Assembly: GCF_029962835.1 (NCBI RefSeq)
Contig: NC_080585.1
Location: 60,065,443 to 60,129,442, forward strand
Direction of reading: 5' to 3'
Length of the DNA: 64,000 nucleotides
From: Magnolia sinica
Taxonomy: Eukaryota; Streptophyta; Magnoliopsida; Magnoliales; Magnoliaceae
This document shows positions 44,421 through 56,909 of the stretch, piece after piece. The notes beneath the pieces were generated by a model that did not search any database, was not told the origin of the DNA, and saw nothing but the letters and a program-made list of their open reading frames with translations. The position numbers were made by a program, and so were the translations under genes. Numbering within the stretch: position 1 is the stretch's first letter; every line of letters begins with the position of its first letter.

Positions 44421-46380
44421 GTTTGGCGAAGATATAAAATGAAGGCTATGACATTTTTTTTTTTTTGAGGGGGGGGGGGGGGGTGGTTTGATTAAGACCA
44501 AATAAAATTTATACATATTTAAATACAATTAGTTACTTAAACTAATTTCTAATTAACCTAAGGCAATTAACTTTAAGGTTTCAAGCCAATATATGGTCCA
44601 ATCACATAGAGTACAAATCATATTCCAATGAAATAACTGGTCTATAAAAGATAGTGTACATATGTATATGGGATGAGCTAACTATAAAATCCAAACATTC
44701 ATCTAATCATATTCCAAGGAAGATTTCTAGGGAATCGCCCAGCTTCGACGTAACCCATCATATCAATGATTTGGATCCTCACATCAAATGCTCAATGATA
44801 TAAGTCGAAAGTTGAAAAATTGCTGGCAACAAAAATTAATGAACTTTTGAAGTATTAAATAACTATTTGAACTATACCTAAAAGATTAACCAACATTAGT
44901 GTGGCACAACATCATGTGGGAAATGATCATACACATTCTATGATATGATAACTTCCATACATTCAAGTTGTGTTGGGGCCACCATAATGTAAGTGCCATC
45001 CAACATGTCCATTAGATGTGTCCCTTCATGTTATCGATCACTTGATCTCAAAATCAATCCTGATCCATAACTCAAGTGGCCCACATCAAATGGAACAATA
45101 GGAAACATTGGGGAGGCCAACACCCACTCTAGAAACTTCTAGATAGAATGTGGGATCCACCATGTTATTTATATGCCATCCAACCGAAACAACAAATTGG
45201 AACCGTTGGGATGAAGGGACATACCAAGTTGGCACACCAAGCACGGGATGAAGAGACATACCAAACCTAGACAAAGGTAGAAACCATTTCCTCTTTTTTT
45301 CTTTTTTTCTTTTTTTTTTTTTTTTTTGGATTTTACAAAAAAGTATGAAATTGACATTGGGTACATTTTTCAAAAAGCTATTTAAAAAGTTAGGTCATTA
45401 ATTCATGTAATTATCATTCTACTTAAGATCACATGACCTATTAGCTAAGTGGGCATGTAAGCAAATGGAATCCCTGCCTGGGTGAACCTCACCGTGATAT
45501 TTATTTAACATCCATGTAGACCACCAGGTGTTTCATCTTATGTTAGGCCAAGGACCCTCATCCATGGTTTAAGGGAACCACATAATTGAAAAGAGTGTAC
45601 ATGGCACCTATCACCCTCTAATCTGTTTTCCTTAGTATGGCCCACTTGAATAAGTCACAGGCCTGATTTTTAGGTCCCAAGCTTAAATTTTTGTTTTTCA
45701 TCTACTAGGGGAAGTGTTGTTTATATAATTATCATGGTAGGTCCTGTGAAAATTTAGGGTGGACATCTCTCTCAAGTGTTTTCTTTCGTGTGGACTACAT
45801 GAATTACAAGTCAGCTTGATGTTTTGGATCTAACCTGAACTAAAATTACATAGTAAATGGTTGGAGTGGGTTTCACATAAGTATCATGGTGAGCTCCATC
45901 AAAATAAAATCCCCACATCCCTCTATAGCTTTACTAAAAAAATTTATGGCCTCCAATATATTACTTATATGAAATCCATTCTAACCATTATATTACACAT
46001 AAAATATTTAAGCCTTTGGTCCAAAAATTATACCCATATGTTATTCACTAGGTCTACACTAGTGAAAACAGTTCAGAGGGCTAGCATTGCTTTGTACATT
46101 GTTCCCAATCATGGGGACCTGGAGCTAATTTTTGAGCTCTTGGCCTAACACCCGGGGACACAATTAGTGGTCGAGCTTAATTTTTCATTAGCATCATGGT
46201 GGGGGCCACCCTGATCACCCACTAATGTGCACAGTGTGGCCGGGACGGAAGGTAGTGGTTTTGAAACGTCTTTTTTTCTTTTGCTTTTTCTTATTTATTT
46301 ATTTATTTTTAAAGTAGGGGTATATAGGTTTTTATTTTTTTTTAATTTTTTTAAAAAAACTTCTATGCTGACGACAGTAA
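44421..46380. other. No gene; low-complexity tracts and degraded repeats
   Basis: A T run followed by a G run of about 15 lies at 44453-44482. A T-rich tract lies at 45292-45328, with more near 46271-46356. Phrases such as ATCATGGT(G/A)G and TGGCCCAC recur, as in the dispersed modules elsewhere. No coding signal or clear element ends are visible. Confidence 0.45.
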
Positions 46381-46990
46381 ACAATGACATGGCCATATGA
46401 GATTCTAGGGCACATCAAAACAGAGGACCTTCACTCCACAAGAAAGAGTGGGAGTTAAATGCCCATCATTGGAACCTTCTCCTGACAAAGAAGTTTTGGA
46501 TTAGGCTGATATTTGTCTTTGCCTTTATCCACCCTTGCAGTTACCTTGTGAACATCTTGGATGATGTTCAAACATCATAATGGGCTTAGGAAGGTTTGGA
46601 GAGTGTAGTGTGGCCTAGTTGAGTTATTAACATGCCTATTTTTGAATTTATACTCTAAAATCAGCAGGCCAAACCGATGAACGGATTAGATGTAAAATAG
46701 ACAGCACACTGGCTCCAAAGAAGTTATAGGAAGTAATCTCTCATTTGATGTGACCACTACCTGGAAAAGCAGCATCTTTAATATGGCTATCTCCTTAATC
46801 CTTGTCAGTCTTTACTCTTGACTTTTGCGTTGGGTCTTTTCACACAACAAAAATCATTAATATGATTTTCTTCTAAGAATGGGCATTAGGACTCATCATG
46901 GGATGATTACACCAGGTATGCCCAGCTTATTTGGCTGTGATCCCAGGAATCAAGCTGATCTGGACCACCACCATAGGAAACATTGTGAAA
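46381..46990 (+). repeat. Uninterrupted copy of the dispersed repeat
   Basis: It aligns first with 9820-10080 and then, without a gap, with 44168-44420. It therefore serves as the empty-site reference for the A/B insertion. I see no terminal repeats that would classify it. Confidence 0.6.
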
Positions 46991-47009
46991 TCATGCATAA
47001 GAATTGCAA

Positions 47010-47183
47010 ATTCACGTGTGTGGCCCATATGAGATTTGGATTGGCCTGATCTTGTGGGAGTCCCTTCACCTTCGTTGATCACACCTTATGAATGGTATTC
47101 ACGTGTGTGGCCCATATGAGATTTGGATTGGCCTGATCTTGTGGGAGTCCCTTCACCTTCGTTGACCACACCTTATGAATGGT
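47010..47183. repeat. 87-bp tandem duplication
   Basis: ATTCACGTGTGTGGCCC to CTTATGAATGGT occurs twice in a row with one visible difference (GATCACACC against GACCACACC). The near identity means the duplication is recent compared with its surroundings. Confidence 0.93.
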
Positions 47184-48238
47184 TTGGATGACATATACAC
47201 ACAATGGTGTTCCCCAAACATAATATGAAAGATTTCTGTAGTGGGCATCCCCCACGATCGTTCCCTATGAGTGAGCCCACCTGAGTTTTTGGATCAGCTA
47301 GAATTTTCGGCTCATTGAAAAAATAGAGGGAATGGGCCTGATAGACGGCGTGGATTTCATGCATACAGTAAGTGGCCCCCACAGATCGCACCAATCCATG
47401 GTAAGTTTCCATGGAGTTGGTTCCATGCTATCTTTACCCGCTTTTATATTTTTAAGGGCGCTCGCATTCGTGGCATCTTGGAGGAGGAATGATAACATGC
47501 AGCGCACGTTGCATAAAAGTTGATGTATTACCTTTCTCAACGTGAATATGGAAAATGAGTGGTTATCGAAGCCGTTATTCTGGTGGGCCATGATGTGGAT
47601 AGGCGATATGCTAAAAATCGATGAGAGTGGAACGTTGTAGGAACAGACGACTGACCAGCAAAATAAATGGTTAAAACGATCTTGAAAAAACTAAAACACT
47701 GGACGGTCAGAATCGTCCAATATCTGTGGTGTCTAATAGATCTATATCCCACACACGAGGTAAGCACACATTGCCACGTTTAACTTGAGGAGGGAACACC
47801 ATAACCTTTGTGGAAAGCGGTTGAGCTAACTTTCATCGCCACACGTGTTCAATTGTAAACCATGTAAATACCTAGTCTCAGGATCCCAGCCAATACAATC
47901 ATCAAGTGGCCCATGCTTGCAGGTTAATGTGGCCCATTGGCCATTTTCTCTTAAATATTCATTTCTTTTGGTAACTCATGGCCCACCACATGATCAACTC
48001 ATCATTGATCAGGGAAGGGATCTAGACATTAGATCCCACCTAATGAACCGCTTGGATCTTGCAGAAGTGTGCCTTCTTGCCGTGTAAGAGAAGCGGGTAC
48101 CAAACACATTGCTTCCCTCTTTTTAGTGGTCCGTTTTTCAATCGGGCCGGATCCAATACAAACGTTCCAATCCTGTACAAATCCATGTCAGCAGCCCACT
48201 GTGATGGCTTAATTATTCCATTCTAACCAGCATGTGCG
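47184..48238. other. No recognisable gene
   Basis: Short frames on both strands show no domain. Text such as GTGGGCCATGATGTGGAT hints at further copies of the dispersed modules. Confidence 0.45.
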
Positions 48239-48247
48239 CCTAGTCTT

Positions 48248-48768
48248 GGAAACGGATTGGCTACTGACCCTGCCGTATTGGCAGTGGTCGGTGCTCTGTG
48301 GGCCCTGCTATGATGTATGTGTTTCATCCATGCCGTCTACCTACTCTTCCAGGTCATTTTATGGTCTGAGCCTAAAAATGAGGTTGATCCAAATCTCAAG
48401 TGTTCTACACAGTATTGATTGAACACCCACCATTAAAAACTTCTTCGGCACCACAAAAGTTTTGGATCAATCTGATACATATTTTTTCCCTTCATCCAAG
48501 TCTGTATGATCTAATAAACAGGTTAGATTTCATATAACCATTACAGTGGGCCCTAGGAAGTTTTTAATGGTGGACACCCAATCAATACTGTTTCCCATGG
48601 TGTGGTCCACCTGAGATTTAGATCTACCTCATTTTTGGGGTCAAGCCCTAAAATTATCTTTCAAAATGGATCGATGGCTTGGATAAAACACATACATCAT
48701 CGTGGGTCCACATAGCACCGATCACCAGCCACCTGGCCGATGGCAGCGTGACTAGCCAAACCACGTCC
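48248..48768. mobile_element. Foldback Mutator-like MITE with a 9-bp target duplication
   Basis: The two halves are long inverted copies: GGAAACGGATTGGCTACTGAC at the left is matched by the reverse complement of the right end (GGACGTGGTTTGGCTAGTCAC). Pairing continues through GATGTATGTGTTT(C/T)ATCCA and the central ACCATTAAAAACTTC. Arms are about 230-250 bp. The flanks CCTAGTCTT (48239-48247) and CTTAGTCTT (48769-48777) form a 9-bp target duplication with one mismatch, as for Mutator-like elements. No ORF is present. Confidence 0.85.
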
Positions 48769-48777
48769 CTTAGTCTT

Positions 48778-48999
48778 CGTGCCGTCCAAAACTTGGTTGA
48801 TCCAGATCTAAGGTGGGCCACACCATGTAAACTCGTGACTATAAGCACTGTCATTATAAAATTATGAAATTTATTTAAACATATACTTCAGCGTATAATT
48901 CAATAATAAAATGCAAATGCAACGGGAGATAAACAAAGAAATTTATAATCATTATATATTTATGATATATAGGAGAATAAATTTTCCCCTAAATATATA
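48778..48999. other. AT-rich spacer
   Basis: Nothing recognisable between the MITE and the Tat LTR. It ends in TATATA just before TGTTATGGG. Confidence 0.5.
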
Positions 49000-49104
49000 T
49001 GTTATGGGAAAAGTAGACCGACGTAATATTGACAGGTCTGGTCAACAATTCAAACAAGCGACTGGTGTGATTCAGTGGCTAAAGTGGCTAAACCTCCGTC
49101 ACCT

Positions 49105-49245
49105 AGATCAAGTATGGAGAAAGGTTGAGCTTGACCTCATTGATTAAGTATGGAGAAAGGCCAAGCTTGACCTCTTGGACCAAGTATGGAGAAAAGCCAA
49201 GCTCGACCTCCTCGACTAAATACGAGGAAAGATAGAGCTCGACCT
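49105..49245 (+). repeat. Tandem array of about 36 bp in the Tat LTR
   Basis: Four drifting units built on AAGTATGGAGAAAGGCCAAG followed by CTTGACCTC. They lie in the U3 part, where such arrays often act as transcriptional elements. Confidence 0.85.
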
Positions 49246-49594
49246 TTAGGCACAAGGTTGATTCATTTACTAATCAACTACAATGTGAAACAAGCTAACT
49301 CACCTCAGGTCGGTGAGACTCATCCTTAGACGAACATAACACCGACTTCGGTTGTGACCTAGCTCGGACTACTTCAGGACAGCTGAACCCGCCCTTTGTG
49401 GGATCCAACCTGACCTCAATCACGTCTGTCTGCGTTCTCAGCCGAAGATCACGAAATCTGACTTCCACATGGATCATACTGAAATTCTAGCCAAGGATCT
49501 AGAAAGATTCGCTGCGCAAGGAGTCCGAATCCTACTATAATCAATTACTACTAAACAGGGATAGGTGCCCTCTATGACACCGCCTCTCCTCACC

Positions 49595-49602
49595 TATAAA
49601 TA
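49595..49602 (+). promoter_or_regulatory. TATA box of the Tat LTR
   Basis: CACCTATAAATAAGG, about 190 bp before the LTR end, in the same position as in the related LTR at 3618. Confidence 0.65.
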
Positions 49603-49847
49603 AGGTACCTCTAATGATGAAAGGTACGCACAATCTCTAGCTCTAAACCCACAATATTCAACTAGACCCAGATTCTTTTCCTAACTTAGGCATCGGAGGG
49701 TCCCCTGCACGAGCCAGTGTCTTCTGTGTCTATCCCTTGTACAGATTCGTGAGTCCAGGGAAGGGTAACCAGATTTTCACATCAACAGTTTGGTGCCATC
49801 TGTGGGAACGATATTGAAAGCCTTTCTCATCCCACCGTATCTCAACA

Positions 49848-51550
49848 ATGGCGAAGGGGAAGAAGAAGGTTTCCACCTCCTCTATTGTGTCCGATCTCTC
49901 ACTGTCAGACCAGTCCACCAGCCACTGAGATTCCTCTTCCCAGCTGCAAGCTAATTTTGCGCTTGCAGAGCTGACACAATGATCTAGGAGTCGAGGACGA
50001 CTTTTCTCCCTTAAGCAACAAGTTGACATGTTGAACAATAACATGAATTCTATGAAGTAGCTATTGAAACAGTTACAACCCTACCTTACACGAGGGGATA
50101 GACCAGTGGTGGGACCGATGATTTGAGAACTCCCCAAGCCATCCGAGATTCTTGCAGCCTCCCGCAAGATCCGACAGCTCGAAACTTCAAGGCCGGTACC
50201 TTCTCATGCATCTAGCACCGCCACTCTAGCAACTTCCGATCTGTGTCATGAATTGGACAGAAAAAAGCACGAAAAGGCACCCGAGGCAACCGTTGAGGCC
50301 ATAGCTGAAAGCAGTGACCCTCGGGAAGCCTAGCTCAATGACTTGCGAGGTTAGTTCGACGACATATGACAAGCTTACCGATTGAACGTCCCAACCCAAG
50401 GGAAGCCGACCTCGGTGGAAGTAATACTAGAACAAACTGAGTCTCTGTTCACTGTCGACATCATGCATGTGCAACTCCCACTAAGGTTCCGTATGCCTCA
50501 GATTGTCCCATACTCTAGGACCACCGACCCTGCCGAGCAATTAGAATCTTTCAGGGCTTGGATGAAATTGCACAGTGCATCCACCGCGGTCATGTGCGGT
50601 GCATTCCCACTAACTCTGATAGGAGCAGCTCGGAAGTAGTTTCGACAACTGAAGTTGCAATTAATTAGTTCTTTCACACAGCTCAACAAAGACTTCATCA
50701 CCAACTTCATCGGGGGGGAAGAAAGCCTCAAACTGGCTTCTCACCTCCTCCATATTGTTCAGAAGGAAGGCAAGCTGCTCAAGGACTACATTAAGCGTTT
50801 TAACCTGGAAACGATCCAAGTACAAGCACATTCAGAGGAATTTTCTCTGACAGCCATGATGGGAGGTCTAAGAGAAGGAAAGTTTTTCTTTTCGCTTGAC
50901 AAAAGTTCTCCTATGACGATGGCTGACCTCCTCAACAGAGCTCAGAAATACTCCAACGCCGAGGAAGTAGCTAGCCTACGGAGGGCAGCTCAACACAATG
51001 AAAGCTCGACCAAGGAGAAGTGACCTAAGGAGGAGCCGACTTTAACCAGCAACAATAAAAGGAGGAAAGACGATGAACCTCCTAGAGGCCAACGCTCAGG
51101 CAAACGACCTGACAGTAGGTTCAGTTTATACACCCCTCTCAACACCACATCTGAGCAGGTTCTTATGGAAGTTAGAGACAAACGTATCCTCAAATGGCTG
51201 AACAAGATGAAATCCGATGCAGATAAACGGGACAAATGAAAATACCATCACTTTCACCGAGACCACGGTCACTCGACTAGTGATTGTTTCGACTTGAAAA
51301 AGGAAATTGAAGCTCTCATCCATAATGGGCACCTGGGCAAATATGTGAGTAGAAAGGAAGAACGAGCTGACCCGAAGAACGAGCAGCCCATCAACAACAA
51401 ACCCATCGGAGAAATTCGCACTATCTTCAGCAGACTCGCCGGGGGAGGAGACTCAAACAGAGCTCAAAGAGCCCACGCACAAAATATTAGCTACTACGGC
51501 TCAGAATACTAGATCTGCATCACTAGCGGACCTCCAAAGGAGCAGAGAAT
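49848..51550 (+). pseudogene. Tat-type gag
   Basis: The ATG at 49848 begins MAKGKKKVSTSS. A long N-terminal part with several stops leads to the conserved gag core: MPQIVPYSRTTDPAEQLESF, then AWMKLHSAS and a stop at 50637-50639. Next are FTQLNKDFITNFIGGEESLK (from about 50670) and LLKDYIKRFNLET. Near 51240-51310 is the Tat nucleocapsid-like motif HHFHRDHGHSTSDCFDLKKE. The frame continues to 51512 and is cut by the Athila LTR at 51551. Confidence 0.85.
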
Positions 51551-52830
51551 TTTTCACAACCCCAAGTGTAGGGTTGGGATGTAGTAATAACTCGTGAGAA
51601 TGAGGTCGAATCCATAGGGACTAAACTTGTACGTATTCTGAAAGGAAGTAGAACTAAAACTAAAAGAAGATCTAAATCTGAATTTTTGAATAAAAGAGAG
51701 TAATTGTGAATAATGTTTAAACTATCAATTAAATATGGGAACTAGGGTACCAAGGATCCACTTGTAGTTATTAAGATGCTACATTGCTTGATTCAATAAA
51801 CATAATTGGAATTGGAGTCCTATCCCATCCAAGTGGAAGATAAAGCTATTTAAATCAAATCTGAACTTTTCATTGACCTAATTCTCAATGGAGGAGATTG
51901 TGAAGATTGGAAGGGATTCCATCACCGTAACTTGCCCAGGAGACGATGGTGAATAATGGGATTTACTAATCTCACTATCTCAAAATAGGAAAAGAAGATA
52001 TTCAAAGCTATCACAACCTCTATTGTAATTTTAGTCACAATAAATCATAGAAAACTGAGAATATTCCTTTAATATCAAACTAGAAATCAATGAAGTTCAA
52101 TAAGAATAAGAATCAAAGCAAAATAAACATCCCAACATGCTACAAGCTTCACCTCCTAGCCCTAGCTAAGAAGTTTAACCAACCATAGATATGATTGAAA
52201 CCAAATCTCTTAAACAAAGTATGAAAAATAAATTAGGAAAGAAGAAAAACTCTTTGGCGGCTGCTCCACCCCTGTACTATGCTCCTTGAGACATTTTCAA
52301 ACTCTAGAAGATGCCTTAGAGCATCCTAGGAAATCCTATTTTTAATTGTGGAACTCCAACTTTTGCACCGAGTTAGAAAAATCTAGAAACCGCCTTAAAT
52401 TTAAGCACTTTCCGCAGTTTTCCAAAATAAACTCAGAATTTAAACCACCTTAAATTTAGCACTCTGCGAAGTTTTTCAAAATATACTCGGAGTTTCAGAA
52501 TATGCTTTTCAGGACAATTTCAGTAATATGTTTATTTTTAGGACAATTTAAGGATTTCTTTTCTTAACTTCAAATTTTTGATTTTCTTTATTCCTCACTT
52601 GGTTTTGTTGGATCTTTAGCATGTGAATTCTTCATTAATGACTTTCAAATCTCTAAATCTCCATTTAGTAATCTTTTGAGAATAAATCTTCCTTTTGACA
52701 TCAATTTCACCTCAAGCTCTCGAAATCACCTTGCACATGAAAACATGCATAATTAGATCAATTAAGCACCATCATGTTTATAAAACTAATGTATAAATAG
52801 GGAAATATATGTAATATTTCACACTCAACA
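51551..52830 (-). repeat. 3' LTR of the Athila element
   Basis: On the minus strand it starts TGTTGAGTGTGAAATATTAC. The opposite end reads GGTTGTGAAAA where the other copies have GGTTGTGAACA. It aligns with 61132-62360 throughout. Confidence 0.92.
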
Positions 52831-52845
52831 CACCCCCCAAACAAC
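52831..52845 (-). other. Polypurine tract of the Athila element
   Basis: The minus strand reads GTTGTTTGGGGGGTG directly before the LTR start TGTTGAG. A second tract, TTGGGGGGCG, lies at about 53735-53744. Confidence 0.7.
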
Positions 52846-53771
52846 ATTTTTCTAGTCCCAAGTGAAACATGCATGAACTAATTTTCAATTCTTAATGTTC
52901 AAACCCTTTTTCAGAAATCAATCCTTTGTGCAATCAGGTATAGATGAGTAAAATTAAGACAAGAAAGTGGGATTTTGAAAACGTAGAGCCAAATCATATA
53001 AAAAATCTATCAAATAGGTTCTTTATTGATTAAGTCAAAGCATAAGTTCATATATCAAGTTTTTCTAACGTACTTAGTGAGTTTCAGCTTACTTTTCACA
53101 AAAATATACTATCATTACATAATATTAGCCATGATCATCACCTCAAGATTAATTAAATAATCAAGTACTGATTCTGAACTTATCCCATTTTCCTTCTTTT
53201 TCCAGTTTTTGATTTTATATTGACGGTCTTTTTTTATTTATTCATTCTTTTCAAACTTTCTATTCTTTTTCATTCTTTTACAGTCTTTTCATTCTTTTCC
53301 AGTCTTTTCATCATATATAACCTTTTTGTCAATCTCACTGTTCTTTTTTAACTGGTTCTTTTCATCTTTTAAGGTGAAAAAAATTCTCCAAACTTAATTC
53401 ACAATCATCTATCAATGCTTCACATATTAACAATTAGAAATTCTACCATAATTCATAGAAAGTAACTTGAATGTGTCTTGTGACTTAAGTTAACATGATA
53501 TTCAAACTTCATCTTAATCAATTGAGTGCAAGAACTGTAGGTGATAGACTACTTAGTTGATCAAACTCCAACAATTCAAAATTCAATGTCAATCTTATCA
53601 TCATACTTAAAACATTCTTTACATACATAATTTATCATTTTCCAAACAGATTTCAACTTAAAACATTGAAATTTTCAAAAAAAAAAAAAATAATTACTCA
53701 GAACTAAGAAAACACTGATTAGTTTGCTTAATCCACGCCCCCCAACTTAAAATCTATATTGTCCTTAATGT

Positions 53772-53857
<86 letters not shown>

Positions 53858-54239
53858 CATGCAATGCATATGAGACAATGAAAAGAAATGAAAAATGATG
53901 GAAAGGTAGTACCTGAAGATAGGGGATTGAAGCTTTTCCAAGGTTCTCAATGTGAAGATGGGTTAGCACAAAGACTCAAACAAACTGAAAGTAAACTATC
54001 CTAATCCTAAATCCTATAAAAGCAATAAAATCTAACTACACCTCCATTAGACTAGGAGATCAATCCTGGTACACAGGATTAGTTAGAGTCATGGACATGT
54101 CCTCTGAGTCAAATTTCTCAACAAATGGCTTTAAAAGATATCCGTTCACTTTAAAAACATGGTCATTCATTGGATTCTTTATCTCAATGGCCCCATGTGG
54201 ATAGACATTAGTAACAGTGAAAGGGCCGGTCCATTGAGA
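52846..54239 (-). other. 3' internal region of Athila
   Basis: There is no ORF with a recognisable domain between the integrase end and the polypurine tract. Some Athila elements have an env-like ORF here; none is visible. A (TA)n tract lies inside. Confidence 0.6.
53775..53854. repeat. (TA)n microsatellite
   Basis: About 80 bp of pure AT dinucleotides in the Athila 3' region. It produces Ile-Tyr frames only. Confidence 0.97.
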
Positions 54240-55265
54240 TCAGAGTTTACCTGGAAAAAGGTGTAACTGAGAATTGTACAGAAGGACTTTTTGACCAGTT
54301 ATGAACGATTTCTGAAGGATGTTCCTGTCGTGGAACACTTTCATCCTATCCTTGTAAATTCTCAAGTTCTCGTATGCGTCGTTCCGGATTTTCTTAAGCT
54401 CATTCAATTGTAGTTTCCACAATGAACCAACATTGTCCAAATTGAAGTTCAGATTTTTGATAGCCCAGTAGGCTCTATGTTCCAACTCTACAGGCAAGTG
54501 ACAAGCTTTTTTATAGACGAGTCTAAAGGGAGACATTCTAATGAGGGTCTTAAAAGCTGTACGGTATGCCCATAAAGCATCGATCAAACGGATTGACCAA
54601 TCCTTATGGTCAAGGTTAACCGTTTTCTCTAGAATGTGTTTAATTTCACTGTTGGAAATCTCAGCTTGCCCACTTGTCTGTGGGTGGTACGGAGTGCTCA
54701 CCTTATGAGAGATGTCATATTTCTTCATTAAGTTTTCAAATGGCCTATTACAAAAGTATGAACCTCCATCACTAATGATGACCCGAGGTGTTCTAAACCG
54801 GAAAATGATATTTTCTTTGAAAAATTGAATGACCATACAATAGTCATTGTTCCAGCATGGGATTGCTTTGACCCACTTAGTGACATAGTCTACTGCTACT
54901 AAAATGTACAAATTCCCAAAGGATTGGGGGAATGGCCCCATAAAATTGATGCCCCAACAATCAAATGCTTCAATGATAAGAACGGGGTTCAGAGGCATCA
55001 TATTTCGATGGGACAATGCACCCAATTTCTAGCAATGCTCATAAGCTTTGCAAAATTCATGAATGTCCTTGAACATAGTGAGCCAGTAAAAGCCGCAATG
55101 TAGAATTTTGGTCGTGGCATTTTTAGCAGAAATGTGACCACCACAGACCTGCGAATGACAAAAGGAGTTGACACTTTGGTGTTCATTGTCTGGCACACAT
55201 CTCCTTAGAATGTGGTCTGGGAAATGTTTAAATAAATACGGGTCATCCCAGAAGAACTTATGAAC
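54240..55265 (-). pseudogene. Athila integrase
   Basis: The N-terminal zinc-binding part (about 55210-55030, SVNSFCHSQVCGGHISAKNA to DIHEFCKAYEHC) ends in a stop at the HHCC end. The core is open for 261 codons from 55025: [37 protein letters not shown] and [15 protein letters not shown]. Relatives have WGIDFMGPF, so the first catalytic Asp is Asn here; the second Asp and the Glu are kept. [14 protein letters not shown] is characteristic of Athila. Confidence 0.9.
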
Positions 55266-55439
55266 CTCGGCGAAGAATTTTTTCTTATCTTGTGCATTCC
55301 AATGAGTCGGCGTGAAGCCTGTGGAAATATAATTAACAATGTCAGCAAACTAAGTTAATTGGGAGAGTTTAAACAATTATTCGTCAGAGAACATATCGTT
55401 TATAGGTCGTGTTTCAAGGGAATCGGGGAGATCAAGTCT

Positions 55440-55745
55440 CGAAAGATGGTCAGCTACTACGTTCTCTACTCCCTTTTTGTCCCGTATTTCCAAATCAAAT
55501 TCTTAGAGTAGGAGGATCCATCTTATTAAGTAGGGCTTAACATCATTCTTAGGGAGAAGGTACTTCAACGCTACATGATCAGTGTAGATAATGATCTTTG
55601 ATCCGATCAAATAGGACCTAAATTTGTCCAAAGCGAACACTACAGTTAAGAGTTCCTTCTCCGTACTAGAATCGTTCACTTAGGCAGGATTTAGAGTTTT
55701 CCTTGCATAGTGAATAACATAAGACTTTTTTTCTTTTCTCTGGCC
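55440..55745 (-). pseudogene. Athila RNase H
   Basis: On the minus strand: YARKTLNPA, a stop, [20 protein letters not shown], then the FIYTDH-like [13 protein letters not shown] and LEIRDKKGVENVVADHLSRL. The order and wording match the RNase H end of gypsy pol. Stops occur near 55680 and 55502. Confidence 0.82.
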
Positions 55746-55945
55746 TAACACTGCCCCAATAGCATAGTCAAACGCATCACACATTATCTCAAAAGGAATG
55801 CTCCAATCAGGTGGCTACATGATAGATGCGATAGTCAACATGCCCTTGAACTTAATGAAAACTTCTTGGCATTGATTAGTCCAGTTGTATGGTACATCCT
55901 TTTGAAGTAGATTTCATAAAGGACGAGAGAGGTGAATAATTCCTT

Positions 55946-56640
55946 TATGAATCATCTATAAAATTCGGCATTTCCTAAGAAGGATAGCATGTCTCGTATG
56001 CTCTTGGGTAGAGGCAGGTTAGATATAAGATTAATTTTAGCCTTATTTATCTCAATTCCCTTGGACAAGATGATATGTCCAAGAACAATTTCCTTACGAA
56101 CAATGAAATGACACTTCTCCCAATTTAGTACCAAATTATTTTCCTCACATTGCTTCAGCACATTTTTAAAATTTTTCAAATGGACCAAAGATAGAGAAGT
56201 CATCCATGAAGACCTCTAAATATTGCCCCACCATGTCAGAAAATATACTCAACATGCATCGCTGAAAAGTGGCGGGGGCATTACACAATCCGAATGGCAT
56301 CCTTTGGTAAGTAAAGGTGCCAAAGGGGCATGTGAAAGTAGTCTTTTCTTAATCTTCAAGGGCTATCTCTATCTGATTGTAGCCCGAATATCCGTCAATG
56401 AAGCAATAGTAAGAGTGACCAGCTAGCCTTTCCAAGATTTGATCAATGAAGGGAAAAGGAAAGTGGTCCTTCCTCGTGACAGTATTCAACTTTTTGTAGT
56501 CAATGCACATTATCCAACCAGTAGTAACTCTAGTTGACATAAGTTCATTGTCCGCATTAGCTACGATGGTGATTCCGGACTTCTTAGGAACCACCTAAGT
56601 TGGAATCACCCATTAGCTATCGGATATGGGGTATATGATA
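55946..56640 (-). pseudogene. Athila reverse transcriptase
   Basis: MVPKKSGITIVANADNELM starts an open frame at 56594 with GWIMCIDYKKLNTVTRKDHF and YCFIDGYSGYNQIEI. After a stop near 56350 the palm catalytic motif FMDD lies at 56210-56199 (EVFMDDFSIFG). The thumb (WEKCHFIVRKEIVLGHIILS) is in the frame starting at 56203. The catalytic Asp pair is retained, but the frame is broken twice. Confidence 0.9.
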
Positions 56641-56909
56641 CCCACATTCAACAACTTAAGTACCTCGACCTTAATCACTTCTTTCATGTTTGGATTTAAT
56701 CGGCGTTGTGGTTGTCGGGAGGTTTTCGCATTATCCTCAATATGAATGCGGTGCGTACAAATTAAAGGGTCAATTCCCTTGAGGTCCGCAATCGACTATC
56801 CAAGTGTTCCTTTATACTCAATGAGAGTAGAGATAAGCATACTCTCCTGTTCTTGCTCAAGGTAGGAAGAAATCACCACCGGGTATGTCTTATCTTGACC
56901 TAAATAGAC

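Larger units (their letters stand above)
49000..49787 (+). repeat. 5' LTR of the Tat element
   Basis: It starts TGTTATGGGAAAAG and ends TTTTCACATCAACA. It contains a 36-bp tandem array near its start and a TATA box at 49595. It lies directly upstream of the Tat leader motif TTTGGTGCCATC. Confidence 0.82.

Noticed and set aside
53754-53969. Ile-Tyr frames in the Athila 3' region, considered as an env-like ORF
   Set aside because: They arise from (TA)n. There is no signal peptide or membrane pattern outside the repeat.
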